A stretch of 64,000 bases of DNA from an uncultured Bacilli bacterium (GTDB taxonomy: Bacteria; Bacillota_I; Bacilli_A; RF39; UBA660): assembly GCA_934098505.1 (NCBI GenBank), contig CAKOOR010000001.1:186001-250000 (forward strand), written 5' to 3'. Below, one piece after another: positions 9,037-18,635 of this stretch. A program made the position numbers and the translations under genes. Below the pieces are notes generated by a model. It saw only the letters and a program-made list of their open reading frames with translations, did not search any database and was not told the DNA's origin. The stretch's first letter is position 1. Each line of letters begins with the position of its first letter.

Positions 9037-9134
9037 AATTTGGCTAAAAAGCATCAAAAGAAGTATTTTATTGCTAGTAATTAAGAATAAAGTAGATTTT
9101 AGATATTAATATTATTCATAATTTTTTAGATGTA

Positions 9135-9143
9135 TGATACAAT
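9135..9143 (+). promoter_or_regulatory. Promoter, extended -10, for the DUF2207 genes
   Basis: TGa TACAAT lies 26 bp upstream of the first DUF2207 gene. Confidence 0.45.
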
Positions 9144-9169
9144 TATAGTGGTTAGAGAGTAGGTGTCTT

Positions 9170-11533
9170 ATGAAAAAGTTGTTATGGGTGTTGAAAATAT
9201 TTTTACTGTTTCCTTTTTTTGTTTTGGCTGATGGTGTTGAAAACTACTATATTAATGCTACTATTGAATCGGATGGTTCGCTTTTGGTAGAAGAATATTT
9301 TAATTTAACCGGAAGTTATCGTGGTTATGAAAGAATTATAAATTATAAAAATAGTAGGGCTGCTCGTTTTAATATTAATGCTAATAGTTATGGTGGTTCA
9401 ACGGCACATAATGGTAGTGGAATTGAAATTTTAGAAATAGGGGGTGTTGATACTTATTTTAATGGAGATTTTACTAATTTAAACGTTGATGATTTTACAT
9501 ATGATGATAATGCTGAAAATGGTGATTATGGCGTTTATAATTATGATACTACTGCTAATGGCAAGGATATTATGATTTATAATCCCACTCGTAAAAATAA
9601 GGCTTTTTATTTAAAATATCGAATTAATGATATAGGTATTTTATTTAATGATGTGGGAGAGATAGGCTGGAATGTTGTAGGTGATGAATTTAAAGAAGAT
9701 ATTGAAAATTTAAAAGTTACTTTAAATATTCCTGGTAATAATGCTGAATTAAAGGCTTGGGCTCATGGTCCTTTAAATGGATTTATCAAAATTGATAATC
9801 AAGAAAAGGTTACCTTTACTATTAGCAATTTAAGTAGTTATACATCAGTTGATATTCGTAGTACTTTTAGTCCTAATGTTATTAGTAAAAGTACTAAAAA
9901 ATATAATACTAATGCTTTAGATAAAATATTAGTTTATGAAGAGGAGAAAGCAGAAGAAGCTAATGAACAAAGAAGACAAAATGAAGCTGTAAATGAAGCC
10001 AATGCGTTAAGATTATTGAATACTTTTAAAAGTGATATTACAAGAGATAATTATCGTAAGGCGTATAATGCAATTAATATCCTTATGGATGGTGATATTA
10101 AGACTTCTTATTTAGAAGAACTATCTATTTATAAAGAAAAATTAGATGTTATTGAAGAAGAATATGCAATTACTTGTTTAGATAATTTAGAAAATAAATT
10201 AAATATGGATGCTTATGATGAAGCTTTGAAAGCTATACATGTTTTAGATAATGCCACAAAGAAAGCACAATTACAAGATAGATTAAATAATTTGTATGTA
10301 AAGTTAGAGAAAAAAGAAAAAAGAAATGATCTTATTCGTTGGACTGGGGCTATTGCTTTAATGCTGTACACTGGATATTTGGTAAACGTAATTTATAAAA
10401 AATATAAAAAAGATCCGGAAGTAGAATTTAATAACGAATATTTAAGAGAAATTCCTGATGATGCCACACCAGAAGATGTTTCATATTTATTTGATCGCAA
10501 TATTAGTGATAAAGCAATGTCTGCAGCAATCATGGACTTAATTAGAAGAAAAGTTATTACTCAAGAGAAAATTGATGATAAGAATTATCGCTTAATTTTA
10601 CATAGTGATATTCCTATTAGTGTTAAAGATAGTAAACTATTAAAAGTTATCTTTGGTAGTAAAACTGAAATAACTACTAAAGAAATGAAAAAAAATGCTC
10701 GAAGTTCATATAATTCTGTTATTGATAATTATAATGCTTATAAAAAACAGGCTCTAAGTGATGCCACTAATATGGAATATTATGAAAATTATACCAAGAG
10801 TAAGGGTATTAAGATTTCGTGGTTAACACTCTTCATTTTAATAGGGGCGTTGCTGTTAGCAGGGGTTTACCATTCTTTATTTGCTATTGCAATCTATGCT
10901 TTTATTGTTTATTTTATATTTAAAACGGTTAGGGAATTTCAAGAAAATCCTAGTCGAGCTATCATATCTATGAACTTGGTTATGATAGCGGTATTTGGGG
11001 CAATAGTATCAATTTATATAATTGCTGCCAATTTAATGTATAAAACAGCGGTCTTTGGTTATTTGCTTTTATTATTAATAGTAATTTGTGTTGGCGTTTG
11101 GTACACCATTCCTAGTAAAAGAACTTATAATGGCGCTCTTGCTTATAAAAAATGGAAAGCATTAGAAAAGTTTTTGAAAGATTTTGGCTCTTTTGCTGAC
11201 AAAGAAGTACCAGAAGTTGCTCTATGGGAAAAATATTTAGTATTTGCTACATTATTTGGTTGTGCTAAAGAAGTATCCAAGGTTATGGATATGCGCTTTA
11301 AAGAGTACAATATGGATGGGATGGATTACTATGATTCTTGGGTTACCAGTTATTATATAAACGATTTAATAAGTTCATCTGTAAGAACATCAGTTGTAAG
11401 TGCCCAAAGTGCTAAGGCTGCAAGTGAGTCATCATCTAGTAGTGGCTCTTGGTCAAGCGGTTCTGGTGGCGGCGGTGGTTTTTCTAGCGGCGGTGGTTCA
11501 TTTGGTGGCGGCGGCGGCGGCGGCCGATTCTAA
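9170..11533 (+). CDS. DUF2207 family membrane protein with Gly-rich tail
   Basis: The 787-residue protein has an N-terminal signal peptide (hydrophobic residues about 4-20), then an extracellular beta-rich DUF2207 domain beginning ENYYINATIESDGSLLVEEY. A charged helical region (about 250-385) is followed by a membrane helix, a cytoplasmic segment and further helices. The C terminus is a Ser/Gly tail with runs of Gly ending GGGGR-F. This whole architecture is typical of DUF2207 proteins, which are widespread and of unknown function. A truncated paralog follows at 11629, suggesting a joint envelope role. Confidence 0.85.
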   Translation: MKKLLWVLKIFLLFPFFVLADGVENYYINATIESDGSLLVEEYFNLTGSYRGYERIINYKNSRAARFNINANSYGGSTAHNGSGIEILEIGGVDTYFNGDFTNLNVDDFTYDDNAENGDYGVYNYDTTANGKDIMIYNPTRKNKAFYLKYRINDIGILFNDVGEIGWNVVGDEFKEDIENLKVTLNIPGNNAELKAWAHGPLNGFIKIDNQEKVTFTISNLSSYTSVDIRSTFSPNVISKSTKKYNTNALDKILVYEEEKAEEANEQRRQNEAVNEANALRLLNTFKSDITRDNYRKAYNAINILMDGDIKTSYLEELSIYKEKLDVIEEEYAITCLDNLENKLNMDAYDEALKAIHVLDNATKKAQLQDRLNNLYVKLEKKEKRNDLIRWTGAIALMLYTGYLVNVIYKKYKKDPEVEFNNEYLREIPDDATPEDVSYLFDRNISDKAMSAAIMDLIRRKVITQEKIDDKNYRLILHSDIPISVKDSKLLKVIFGSKTEITTKEMKKNARSSYNSVIDNYNAYKKQALSDATNMEYYENYTKSKGIKISWLTLFILIGALLLAGVYHSLFAIAIYAFIVYFIFKTVREFQENPSRAIISMNLVMIAVFGAIVSIYIIAANLMYKTAVFGYLLLLLIVICVGVWYTIPSKRTYNGALAYKKWKALEKFLKDFGSFADKEVPEVALWEKYLVFATLFGCAKEVSKVMDMRFKEYNMDGMDYYDSWVTSYYINDLISSSVRTSVVSAQSAKAASESSSSSGSWSSGSGGGGGFSSGGGSFGGGGGGGRF

Positions 11534-11628
11534 AAACAATAATATTTATAAAAAAAGTCATAGGTATTTTAAAGGTTGTTTTAAGATATTTATGGCTCTT
11601 AATTTTAGTGAAGGATAAAAGGTGTTAA

Positions 11629-12822
11629 ATGAAAAAAATATTGGCTATATTAGTATTATTGTGTCCTTTAATAATTAAAGCTCAAGATATAGATAATTAT
11701 TATATAAATGCTACGCTTAGTAAGGATGGTAATTTAATAGTTGAAGAATATATTGAAACTAAAGAAACGGAAGGTTATTTTGAACGAGATATTTATTATC
11801 GTGATGATTATGTAATGGTAAGTGATAATAATACTTTTGGCTATACAGAATTGAATAATAGCAAAAATATTAATTTTCTAACTATTGGCAGTGTTGGTAG
11901 AGTTAAAAAACATATTGAAGAGATTACCGGTGTTAAAGAATTTAATAAAGTTAATGTTGGTACTGTCGGGGATACAGGAATTTATTTATTAAGAAATGAT
12001 GAAGGTAAAGATTATATAAGAATTTATAAGAATAATAATGATGCTTATTATTTAAAATATATAATTAATGATTTAGCTGTTAAGTATAATGATCTGGGAG
12101 AAATATATTTTAATGTTTTAAAAAATAACCATGATAATATAAAAAAATTAATAATAACAGTTAATTTACCAGATAATAGTAAAGCTTATAGTTTTAATGA
12201 AGGTAAGAAGCTTAATAAAGAAAAAAATAGTAATTATAAAGTAGAGTATCAATATCAGAATGTTAAAGAAAATGAAGATATAAAATTAAAAATATTTTTT
12301 GACAAAAATTTAATTGAGGATAGTTCTAAAGAAAAAGAAATTGATGTTGAAAGTAAAGTGCTAGATCTTCAAAAACATAGTGATATTTTGGTTGATACGG
12401 TAGATAAAATTTTAGAAATAGTAATATTAACTTTAGTTATAATTAATTATTTATTATTAGTTAGTTATACTCATAAAGGGTTAATAAATTATGAAAAGCT
12501 TAGCCAATTTAGTATAAAATTACAAAATAGAAAGATCTATTTAAAATTAATTATTGGTATTTTAATGATTATTGTACTTAGCTATTTAAGATTGCTGGGA
12601 GTAGTTTTACTAATCATGAGTATTATAGTTACATCTTATATGATTAATAAAAATAAAGCTGATAAAAAAATTAAATATATAGGGGTAATGTATATACTTA
12701 TTATGTTCATTTGTTGTTTTAATTTATTAAAAAATAATAATATTGTCTATATATTGTTAAGCCTTTTTGATATGGTAAGCCTTTGTAATTTGGCTATTAT
12801 GGAAAAAATAAGAACTAAATAA
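11629..12822 (+). CDS. Second, shorter DUF2207-like membrane protein
   Basis: The 397-residue protein has a signal peptide and an N-terminal domain clearly paralogous to the upstream gene: DNYYINATLSKDGNLIVEEY against ENYYINATIESDGSLLVEEY, and YYLKYIINDLAVKYNDLGEI against FYLKYRINDIGILFNDVGEI. It lacks the long cytoplasmic and Gly-rich C-terminal parts and ends in several hydrophobic helices. The tandem arrangement implies duplication followed by loss of the C-terminal domains. The ribosome site is AAAGGTG. Confidence 0.75.
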   Translation: MKKILAILVLLCPLIIKAQDIDNYYINATLSKDGNLIVEEYIETKETEGYFERDIYYRDDYVMVSDNNTFGYTELNNSKNINFLTIGSVGRVKKHIEEITGVKEFNKVNVGTVGDTGIYLLRNDEGKDYIRIYKNNNDAYYLKYIINDLAVKYNDLGEIYFNVLKNNHDNIKKLIITVNLPDNSKAYSFNEGKKLNKEKNSNYKVEYQYQNVKENEDIKLKIFFDKNLIEDSSKEKEIDVESKVLDLQKHSDILVDTVDKILEIVILTLVIINYLLLVSYTHKGLINYEKLSQFSIKLQNRKIYLKLIIGILMIIVLSYLRLLGVVLLIMSIIVTSYMINKNKADKKIKYIGVMYILIMFICCFNLLKNNNIVYILLSLFDMVSLCNLAIMEKIRTK

Positions 12823-12862
12823 AATTTAATTATGCTGTTTGTTGTCTTCAAAAATTTACAAT

Positions 12863-12891
12863 TTGACAAGTTTTGGCATGTATGCTAGAAT
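12863..12891 (+). promoter_or_regulatory. Promoter of the fic gene
   Basis: Near-consensus: TTGACA, 17-bp spacer, TAGAAT, with TGc directly before the -10. Confidence 0.8.
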
Positions 12892-12917
12892 AGGCGTTGA
12901 ATTGAGGGGGACAATTT

Positions 12918-14105
12918 ATGAGGAAGATAGAAGGCATGACATTTAATACAAATTTTTTTAATAGCTACATGAAAGATATATTTGCGGAATCGTTTGCATA
13001 TACGAGTTCAGCTTTGGAAAAAGCTTTTCAAGAAAAGAAAGATGTAACTTTTAAGCTGAAGAGATATACTGATGAAGATAACTGCAAATATGCAAGTAAA
13101 TTATTTTTAACCGAAGAAGGAAAGGCTTTGTATAGCCAAAGAGAAAATGAAATTTACTCTTATTTAACTTATAAAGGTATACCGCACGAAAAGCAGTTGA
13201 TTGACGAAGAAACAATGGCGTATTCACTTTCTTTAATCGATTTTGCACCGTATATTCCTGCTACAATTAGACCGTATCGTAATAAAATCGAATTAGAGCA
13301 GGCAAGTAAAAATAATTTGCTTGAGGGAGAAAAGTACGAAGAAGAAACGCTTATTAGTCGAATTGAAACTTTAATTAGTTTGTTGGAACAAAAAGTTAAG
13401 GCTGATGAACAAGCAAGAAATTCTAAAAGGGGGTTTTTAGCAGCATTTAAATATGTAATGACCTTAAAAAATATAGGTATTACCGATATAATTGATATTA
13501 ATTACATGGTAAATGCTGGCCAAGGCTTAAAAAGAGGATATAAGCAATGTGATAACGCTATTATAGGAGCACCTTTCCAAACGTGTCCTAAAGAGCTGGT
13601 GGGCTTAAGAATGCAAGAATTAATGAATGCTTATAAAAATGAATGGGCTAAGGGAATTCCTGAATATTGTGAAAATGACGAATTTACTTCTCAAGAAGAA
13701 CAGGATATGAAGAAAGATGCTTATTATAAAGCTATTTGTGAACGAGAAGCAAAATTTCATATTGTTTTTGAAAGAATCCACCCATTTCCTGATGGTAATG
13801 GTCGTACTGGTAGGATTATTACTAATCAACATTTATTACTTAATGATATGGCTCCAATAATTATTCCAGCCGATATGCGAACGGAATATTTACGATGCAT
13901 CGCTACCGAGGATTATAAAACTTTAGGAGCATATTTTCGCTTATTATCTAGTGTTACTCTAACTCAGTTAATTTCTCAGTATCGTAAGGTTAAGAAAGTT
14001 CCACCAGAAGTCGTTGGCGAAGATGATTATCCAAAAGAAACTGAGATTGGCTCTAGTAGAATTTTAAAAATTGATGCTAGCTTGAAAAAAGAAACTGATG
14101 ATTAG
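12918..14105 (+). CDS. Fic domain protein (putative AMPylase)
   Basis: The 395-residue protein contains the Fic motif HPFPDGNGRTGR at residues 288-299, matching HxFx(D/E)GNGRxxR with the catalytic His. Fic proteins transfer AMP or other phosphate-containing groups to Ser, Thr or Tyr of target proteins. About 150 residues upstream, NNLLEG (132-137) resembles the class II inhibitory motif (S/T)xxxE(G/N), with Asn at the first position; this is inference. It has its own strong promoter, an AGGGGG ribosome site and its own terminator, and no partner antitoxin gene is visible beside it. Confidence 0.88.
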   Translation: MRKIEGMTFNTNFFNSYMKDIFAESFAYTSSALEKAFQEKKDVTFKLKRYTDEDNCKYASKLFLTEEGKALYSQRENEIYSYLTYKGIPHEKQLIDEETMAYSLSLIDFAPYIPATIRPYRNKIELEQASKNNLLEGEKYEEETLISRIETLISLLEQKVKADEQARNSKRGFLAAFKYVMTLKNIGITDIIDINYMVNAGQGLKRGYKQCDNAIIGAPFQTCPKELVGLRMQELMNAYKNEWAKGIPEYCENDEFTSQEEQDMKKDAYYKAICEREAKFHIVFERIHPFPDGNGRTGRIITNQHLLLNDMAPIIIPADMRTEYLRCIATEDYKTLGAYFRLLSSVTLTQLISQYRKVKKVPPEVVGEDDYPKETEIGSSRILKIDASLKKETDD

Positions 14106-14130
14106 AGTAATCTAGTTATTAGTTTTTATT
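14093..14130 (+). terminator. Terminator of the fic gene
   Basis: A 14-bp stem including G-U pairs, AACTGATGATTAGA / TCTAGTTATTAGTT, with a 4-base loop and a T-rich tail. It overlaps the end of the coding region. Confidence 0.7.
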
Positions 14131-14176
14131 TACTTTCCTAGTGGTTTTATGTTACTATCTTTTTGGAGGAAATATT

Positions 14177-14797
14177 ATGAAAATAGCGTTAATAAATGAT
14201 AATTCACAAGCCAGTAAAAATGCACTAATATATAAAGCCCTAAAAAAAGTTTGTGATAAATATAATTATGAAGTCATAAATATTGGGATGAAAGATGAAA
14301 ATGATAAACCAATTACTTATGTAGAAGAAGGTTTGATGGCGGCTATTCTTTTAAATAGTGGGGCTGTTGATTTTGTAGTAACTGGTTGTGGTACTGGGCA
14401 AGGAGCAATGCTTGCTTTAAACAGTTTTCCTAATGTTTATTGCGGATTGATAACAGATCCTACCAGTGCGTATCTTTTTAGTCAAATTAATGGTGGCAAT
14501 GCTGTAAGTCTTGCTTACGCTTATAATTTTGGCTGGGGTAGTGAGATAACTTTAGAAAATATCTTTAATGAGTTATTTAGAGAAAAAATAGGCGGCGGCT
14601 ATCCAAAAGAAAGAGCCGAAAGCGAAAGAAACAATCGTGAAATCTTAAAAGTGGTTAAAAATATTACTACAAAACCTTTGCTTGAAAGTTTAAGGGAAAT
14701 TGATAAATCTTTAATCCAACATATTTGTCAAAATGAGGAATTTATTAATACCTTAAAAAAAGTTTCTAATTTTAAGTATTTGGAGGCATTAAAATAG
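14177..14797 (+). CDS. RpiB/LacA/LacB family sugar-phosphate isomerase-like protein
   Basis: The 206-residue protein starts MKIALINDN, the Rossmann-like opening of the RpiB/LacAB family, and has GCGTGQGA with the family Cys (RpiB: CGTGxG). It is longer than RpiB (about 150) and resembles a broader group of RpiB-like proteins. RpiB interconverts ribose-5-phosphate and ribulose-5-phosphate; whether this protein does is unproven. I chose ATG 14177 over an in-frame start 36 bases upstream because TTGGAGGA sits correctly before it. Confidence 0.7.
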   Translation: MKIALINDNSQASKNALIYKALKKVCDKYNYEVINIGMKDENDKPITYVEEGLMAAILLNSGAVDFVVTGCGTGQGAMLALNSFPNVYCGLITDPTSAYLFSQINGGNAVSLAYAYNFGWGSEITLENIFNELFREKIGGGYPKERAESERNNREILKVVKNITTKPLLESLREIDKSLIQHICQNEEFINTLKKVSNFKYLEALK

Positions 14798-14799
14798 TA

Positions 14800-15258
14800 A
14801 TGATTACTGAAAGTAAAGTAGTAATTATTAATCCCGAGGGAAAAATGCTGACATTGGGACGAATTAATTCTTCTGATTTGCATGGCAAATTAATAACAGA
14901 ATATTTAAAAACAACTTATCCCAATATAGAGGCTTTTCAAAAATTAGGATATGATACCTATTTGCCAATATTATTTTATTTTTGTGCAATGACTAATAAT
15001 GTTCTTTTGATAAATACAAGTGAGAAATCAAGAAAATTAAGTTGTACTTTGGTGTTGCCTGATAATTATAAAACAAAGGTTGGGGAGATAAAAACTCTTT
15101 TAGCAATATTTAAGGATTATGAATATATTATTGAAGCTTATCCTTATTCTGATAATGGTTGGCCGAAATTTAAAATAGAAATTGAAAATGCTAATTTTAA
15201 AAAGGTTATGACTTTTTTAGAAGATAATCATCATCTTGAAAAAAAGCTCTCAATGTAG
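14800..15258 (+). CDS. Hypothetical protein
   Basis: I do not recognise this 152-residue soluble protein. It has no clear motif, signal peptide or membrane helix. It starts three bases after the stop of the RpiB-like gene, with GGAGG about 13 bases upstream, so it is in the same operon and may act with it. A terminator overlaps its stop codon. Confidence 0.6.
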   Translation: MITESKVVIINPEGKMLTLGRINSSDLHGKLITEYLKTTYPNIEAFQKLGYDTYLPILFYFCAMTNNVLLINTSEKSRKLSCTLVLPDNYKTKVGEIKTLLAIFKDYEYIIEAYPYSDNGWPKFKIEIENANFKKVMTFLEDNHHLEKKLSM

Positions 15259-15267
15259 AGTTTTTTT
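15239..15267 (+). terminator. Terminator
   Basis: CTCT-caatgt-AGAG extended by A/T pairs, followed by seven T residues; overlaps the stop codon at 15256-15258. Confidence 0.55.
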
Positions 15268-15339
15268 GTGGTATTCTAAATTAATTGATAAATAAATTTA
15301 AAAGAAAATTAAAAAATATAAAATTTTAAAAATAAGATG

Positions 15340-15348
15340 TGCTATACT
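15340..15348 (+). promoter_or_regulatory. Probable mgtA promoter, extended -10
   Basis: TGc TATACT, 63 bp upstream of the first ATG. There is no good -35, as is usual for extended -10 promoters. Confidence 0.5.
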
Positions 15349-15411
15349 TAAAAGAGAAAAAGTAGTAAAGAAGGAAATAGTTCAACTAATAATTTAGATG
15401 AATGAAGAATA

Positions 15412-18021
15412 ATGATTATGAAGAAAATAAAAAATGAAAATAATGATAGAACTTTATTAAAAGAATATTTAGATATTGCAGCGATGGCAAAAGAAGGAGT
15501 TTATTCTAAATTTAATACTTCACAAGATGGATTAACGAGCAAAGAAGTTAAACAACGATTAGAGAAAAATGGAAAAAATATTACAATAAAGGAGAAAAAA
15601 CATGGGGCGATTTATTTCTTTATTGAATCGTTAAGAGATGAATTTGTTTTAATACTAATTTTTTTAAGTATTATTAATTTTCTTTTGGGAGATGCCTTGG
15701 GATCAATAATAATTTTTGCTATAGCACTTATCAGTGCTGGGGTCAGGTTTTTTCAAAATTATTCTATTTATAAATTTAATCAAAAGTTAAAACGACGTGT
15801 CGTTTCTAAATGCTTAGTTATTCGTAATAATAAAGAAATAGAAATTGATATTACTGATGTGGTTGTTGGTGATATTGTAAAACTTAATGCGGGTTCAATT
15901 ATTCCGGCTGATATTAAACTTATAGAAACCAAGGATTTGTTTATTAATCAATCGGTATATACGGGCGAGAGTATTTTAGTAGAAAAAACTAATAATTGTT
16001 CCGATAATGATATTGACGATTTATTTAATATTTCTAATATTGCCCTAATGTCTTCGAGTGTCGTTAGCGGACTTGGCACAGGTTTAGTAATAAAAACGGG
16101 GTTAAATAGTTATTTAGGTAAAGTAGGAAGCAAAATAAAATTTAATAAAAATGATACTAGTTTTGATAAAGGAATTAAAAGCATTTCTAAATTATTAGTT
16201 AAATATATGCTTTTTGTTTGTTTTTTTGTAATAGTGGTTGATGGTTTAATAAAACATAATTTTAATGAAGCTTTGCTTTTTGCTTTGTCGGTAGCAGTTG
16301 GAATAACACCTAGTATGTTACCAATGATTGTTAATGTTAATTTAGCCAAAGGAAGTAAAAAATTAGCTAAGAAGAAGATTTTAGTAAAAAATATTTCTTC
16401 TATTCAAAATTTAGGATCTATTGATATTTTATGTACAGACAAAACAGGAACTTTAACGGAAAATAGAATTGTTTTGCAAGAATATATTGATGTTTCTGGT
16501 AAGTCAAATATGAATGTTTTAAAATATGCTTATCTCAATAGTTTATATAGCACTGGTATTAAAAATTTAGTTGATAAGGCTATTCTAAATTATGGTAAAA
16601 TCCATGATATTGATAAAAAAATCGAAAAGTATGAAAAGATTGATGAAATACCTTTTGATTATACTAGAAAAAGACAGAGCGTTGTTGTTAAAAATAAGAA
16701 TAGTTATTTGATGATTACTAAAGGCGCTTTAGAAGAAATAATAAGCAAGTGTAAATGGGTATTAGAAAAAGGTACTAAAGTAAAAATTAATAAGGATAAA
16801 ATAGACAGTATTAAACAACAGGCTACTACTATGGCAAATAATGGTATGCAAGTAATAGCGCTTGCTTTAAAAAATACCTATCCTGGTAGTAATAAATTTA
16901 ATGTTAATTATGAAGATGAGATGACTTTTATTGGCTTTGTTGCTTTTCTTGATCCAGCTAAAAAAGGTGTTAAAGAAACTTTACTTAGTCTTAATAAAAT
17001 AAATGTTAAGACTAAAATTTTAACAGGTGATAATCCTTATGCAACTAAAAATATTTGCGATATGGTTGGTTTAAACGGTAATAATATTTTGACGGGTACT
17101 GATATTGACAAAATATCTGATGAAGAATTGATATCTAAATTAGATAAGATTGATGTCTTTGCAAGAATGAATCCTATTCAAAAAGAAAGAGTAGTTAGCC
17201 TATATAAAAAATGTGGTCATGTAGTTGGCTATATGGGCGATGGAGTCAATGATGCACCGTCTTTATCTAGTGCTGATGTTGGAATTTCAGTTAATACAGC
17301 ATCTAGTATTGCTAAAGAATCTAGTGATATTATCATTTTACAGCAAAGCTTAAAAGTGGTTTATGATGGCATTATAGAAGGACGTAAAGTTTATGGTAAT
17401 ATTATTAAATATATGAAAATGGCTTTAAGTGGTGATCTAGGAGATGTTTTTAGTATCATGTTAGCTAGTATTTTCTTACCATTTTTACCATTAATACCTA
17501 TTCAAATGCTGTTGCAGGATTTTATTTATGATTTTTCACAATTGGGTATTCCTGATGATAATGTTGATTCTGAATTTTTGGTAATTCCTAAAAAATGGAA
17601 TGTTAAAAGCATTTCTAGATTTATGATAATTATGGGATTAACAAGTAGTGCAGTAGATGCTTTAGCTTTTATGTTATTTCTATTTATTTTTAAATATAAT
17701 AACTTAGAAATGGCTCCTTATTTTCAAACTGCTTGGTTTGTGACTTGTTTAATAACAGAATTATCTATAATTTTTAATGTTAGAACTGCCAAAATTCCTT
17801 TTACAGAATCTAATGCTTCTCCTAAATTGTATATTTTAACTATTTTTTCTATGATTTTAACTATTGTAACACCTATTGTTTTAAGTAGAATAAAGACATT
17901 CAATTTTGTTGTTTTACCAATAAGTTTTTATATATGCTTAATAGCACTTGTTCTTTTATATTTTCTATTAGTATTATTAGTAAAAAAACTTTATATTAGA
18001 AAGTACGGAGAGTGGTTATAA
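15412..18021 (+). CDS. mgtA: Mg2+-importing P-type ATPase, MgtA-like
   Basis: The 869-residue P3B-type ATPase has TGES at 184-187, phosphorylation site DKTGT at 343-347, GDGVND in the hinge and the MgtA-specific block ending L-P-M-I-V-N-V-N-L-A-K-G before the P domain. MgtA proteins import Mg2+. In enterobacterial MgtA the membrane motif reads TPEMLPMIV; here it is TPSMLPMIV (residues 299-307), replacing an acidic residue close to the cation path. A second in-frame ATG six bases on (15418) is an alternative start, since no strong ribosome site distinguishes them. It overlaps the DUF4186 gene by one base. No M-box was recognised in the leader. Confidence 0.88.
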   Translation: MIMKKIKNENNDRTLLKEYLDIAAMAKEGVYSKFNTSQDGLTSKEVKQRLEKNGKNITIKEKKHGAIYFFIESLRDEFVLILIFLSIINFLLGDALGSIIIFAIALISAGVRFFQNYSIYKFNQKLKRRVVSKCLVIRNNKEIEIDITDVVVGDIVKLNAGSIIPADIKLIETKDLFINQSVYTGESILVEKTNNCSDNDIDDLFNISNIALMSSSVVSGLGTGLVIKTGLNSYLGKVGSKIKFNKNDTSFDKGIKSISKLLVKYMLFVCFFVIVVDGLIKHNFNEALLFALSVAVGITPSMLPMIVNVNLAKGSKKLAKKKILVKNISSIQNLGSIDILCTDKTGTLTENRIVLQEYIDVSGKSNMNVLKYAYLNSLYSTGIKNLVDKAILNYGKIHDIDKKIEKYEKIDEIPFDYTRKRQSVVVKNKNSYLMITKGALEEIISKCKWVLEKGTKVKINKDKIDSIKQQATTMANNGMQVIALALKNTYPGSNKFNVNYEDEMTFIGFVAFLDPAKKGVKETLLSLNKINVKTKILTGDNPYATKNICDMVGLNGNNILTGTDIDKISDEELISKLDKIDVFARMNPIQKERVVSLYKKCGHVVGYMGDGVNDAPSLSSADVGISVNTASSIAKESSDIIILQQSLKVVYDGIIEGRKVYGNIIKYMKMALSGDLGDVFSIMLASIFLPFLPLIPIQMLLQDFIYDFSQLGIPDDNVDSEFLVIPKKWNVKSISRFMIIMGLTSSAVDALAFMLFLFIFKYNNLEMAPYFQTAWFVTCLITELSIIFNVRTAKIPFTESNASPKLYILTIFSMILTIVTPIVLSRIKTFNFVVLPISFYICLIALVLLYFLLVLLVKKLYIRKYGEWL

Positions 18022-18371
18022 TGATTGAAAGATTGTTGGATAGTTTAGCCGAATCTCAATTTAGAGGTTCGTTTCATCTAAACTTTAAAATGAAAGCTTA
18101 TGTTAAAGAAAAAGGAATAGAAAAAATAGAAAGTGACGCATATGATTTAATTACTAAAAGATTAGCACCAGCTAATCCTTTAAATGATGGAAAGCAAACA
18201 CCTATGCGGCAAGTTCATCCTGTTTTTATTGCTCAGCATGCTTGCGGCTGTTGTTGTAGAGGTTGTTTATTTCGTATTCATCATATTCCTATGAATAAAG
18301 AGTTGAATCAGCAAGAAATTGAGTATATTGTTAAAGTTATTATGACTTGGATTAAACGGGAAATAAAGTAG
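18021..18371 (+). CDS. DUF4186 family protein
   Basis: The 116-residue protein has the DUF4186 pattern: F-R-G-S-F-H-L, then RLAPANPLNDGKQTPMR, HPVFIAQHA and a Cys cluster (CGCCCRGCL) followed by H-x-I-P. The clustered Cys and His suggest metal binding. The function is unknown. ATG 18021 overlaps the mgtA stop (TAATG) and follows GGAGAGTGG, so it is co-transcribed and coupled. Confidence 0.82.
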   Translation: MIERLLDSLAESQFRGSFHLNFKMKAYVKEKGIEKIESDAYDLITKRLAPANPLNDGKQTPMRQVHPVFIAQHACGCCCRGCLFRIHHIPMNKELNQQEIEYIVKVIMTWIKREIK

Positions 18372-18409
18372 CTGATGGAATTTATTAAAAAAATTGTTAA
18401 TAATATAAG

Positions 18410-18454
18410 AGTGTGATAATTAATTATAGACTGCGATTGATTATTACACTTTTT
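18410..18454 (+). terminator. Terminator of the mgtA operon
   Basis: AGTGTGATAATTAAT / ATTGATTATTACACT stem of about 15 bp with one or two mismatches, then TTTT. Confidence 0.8.
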
Positions 18455-18578
18455 AAATTTATATTTTTAGTAAAATAATGATAAAAATTAGATAAAAGTA
18501 ATATATATAGTAATGATTCATTATTATTAAAAAATATTAAATAATTCTATTTACTAATTTTTCCTTAAAAAAAGAATG

Positions 18579-18607
18579 TTGATTGTTAAAAAAATATTTG
18601 TTAGAAT
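18579..18607 (+). promoter_or_regulatory. Promoter deciding the start of the next gene
   Basis: TTGATT, 17-bp spacer, TAGAAT with TGt before it. It lies downstream of the first in-frame ATG (18576), so translation must begin at the later ATG 18636. Confidence 0.6.
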
Positions 18608-18635
18608 AAACTTAAGTGAAAGAGAGTTTGAGTTT

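Noticed and set aside
11400..11618. Open frame over the end of the DUF2207 gene
   Set aside because: It is a shadow of the Gly/Ser-rich codons of the DUF2207 tail in another frame, with repetitive translation and no ribosome site.
15259..15411. M-box Mg2+ riboswitch before mgtA
   Set aside because: The leader is too short and AT-rich and lacks recognisable M-box conserved segments; only an extended -10 was seen.
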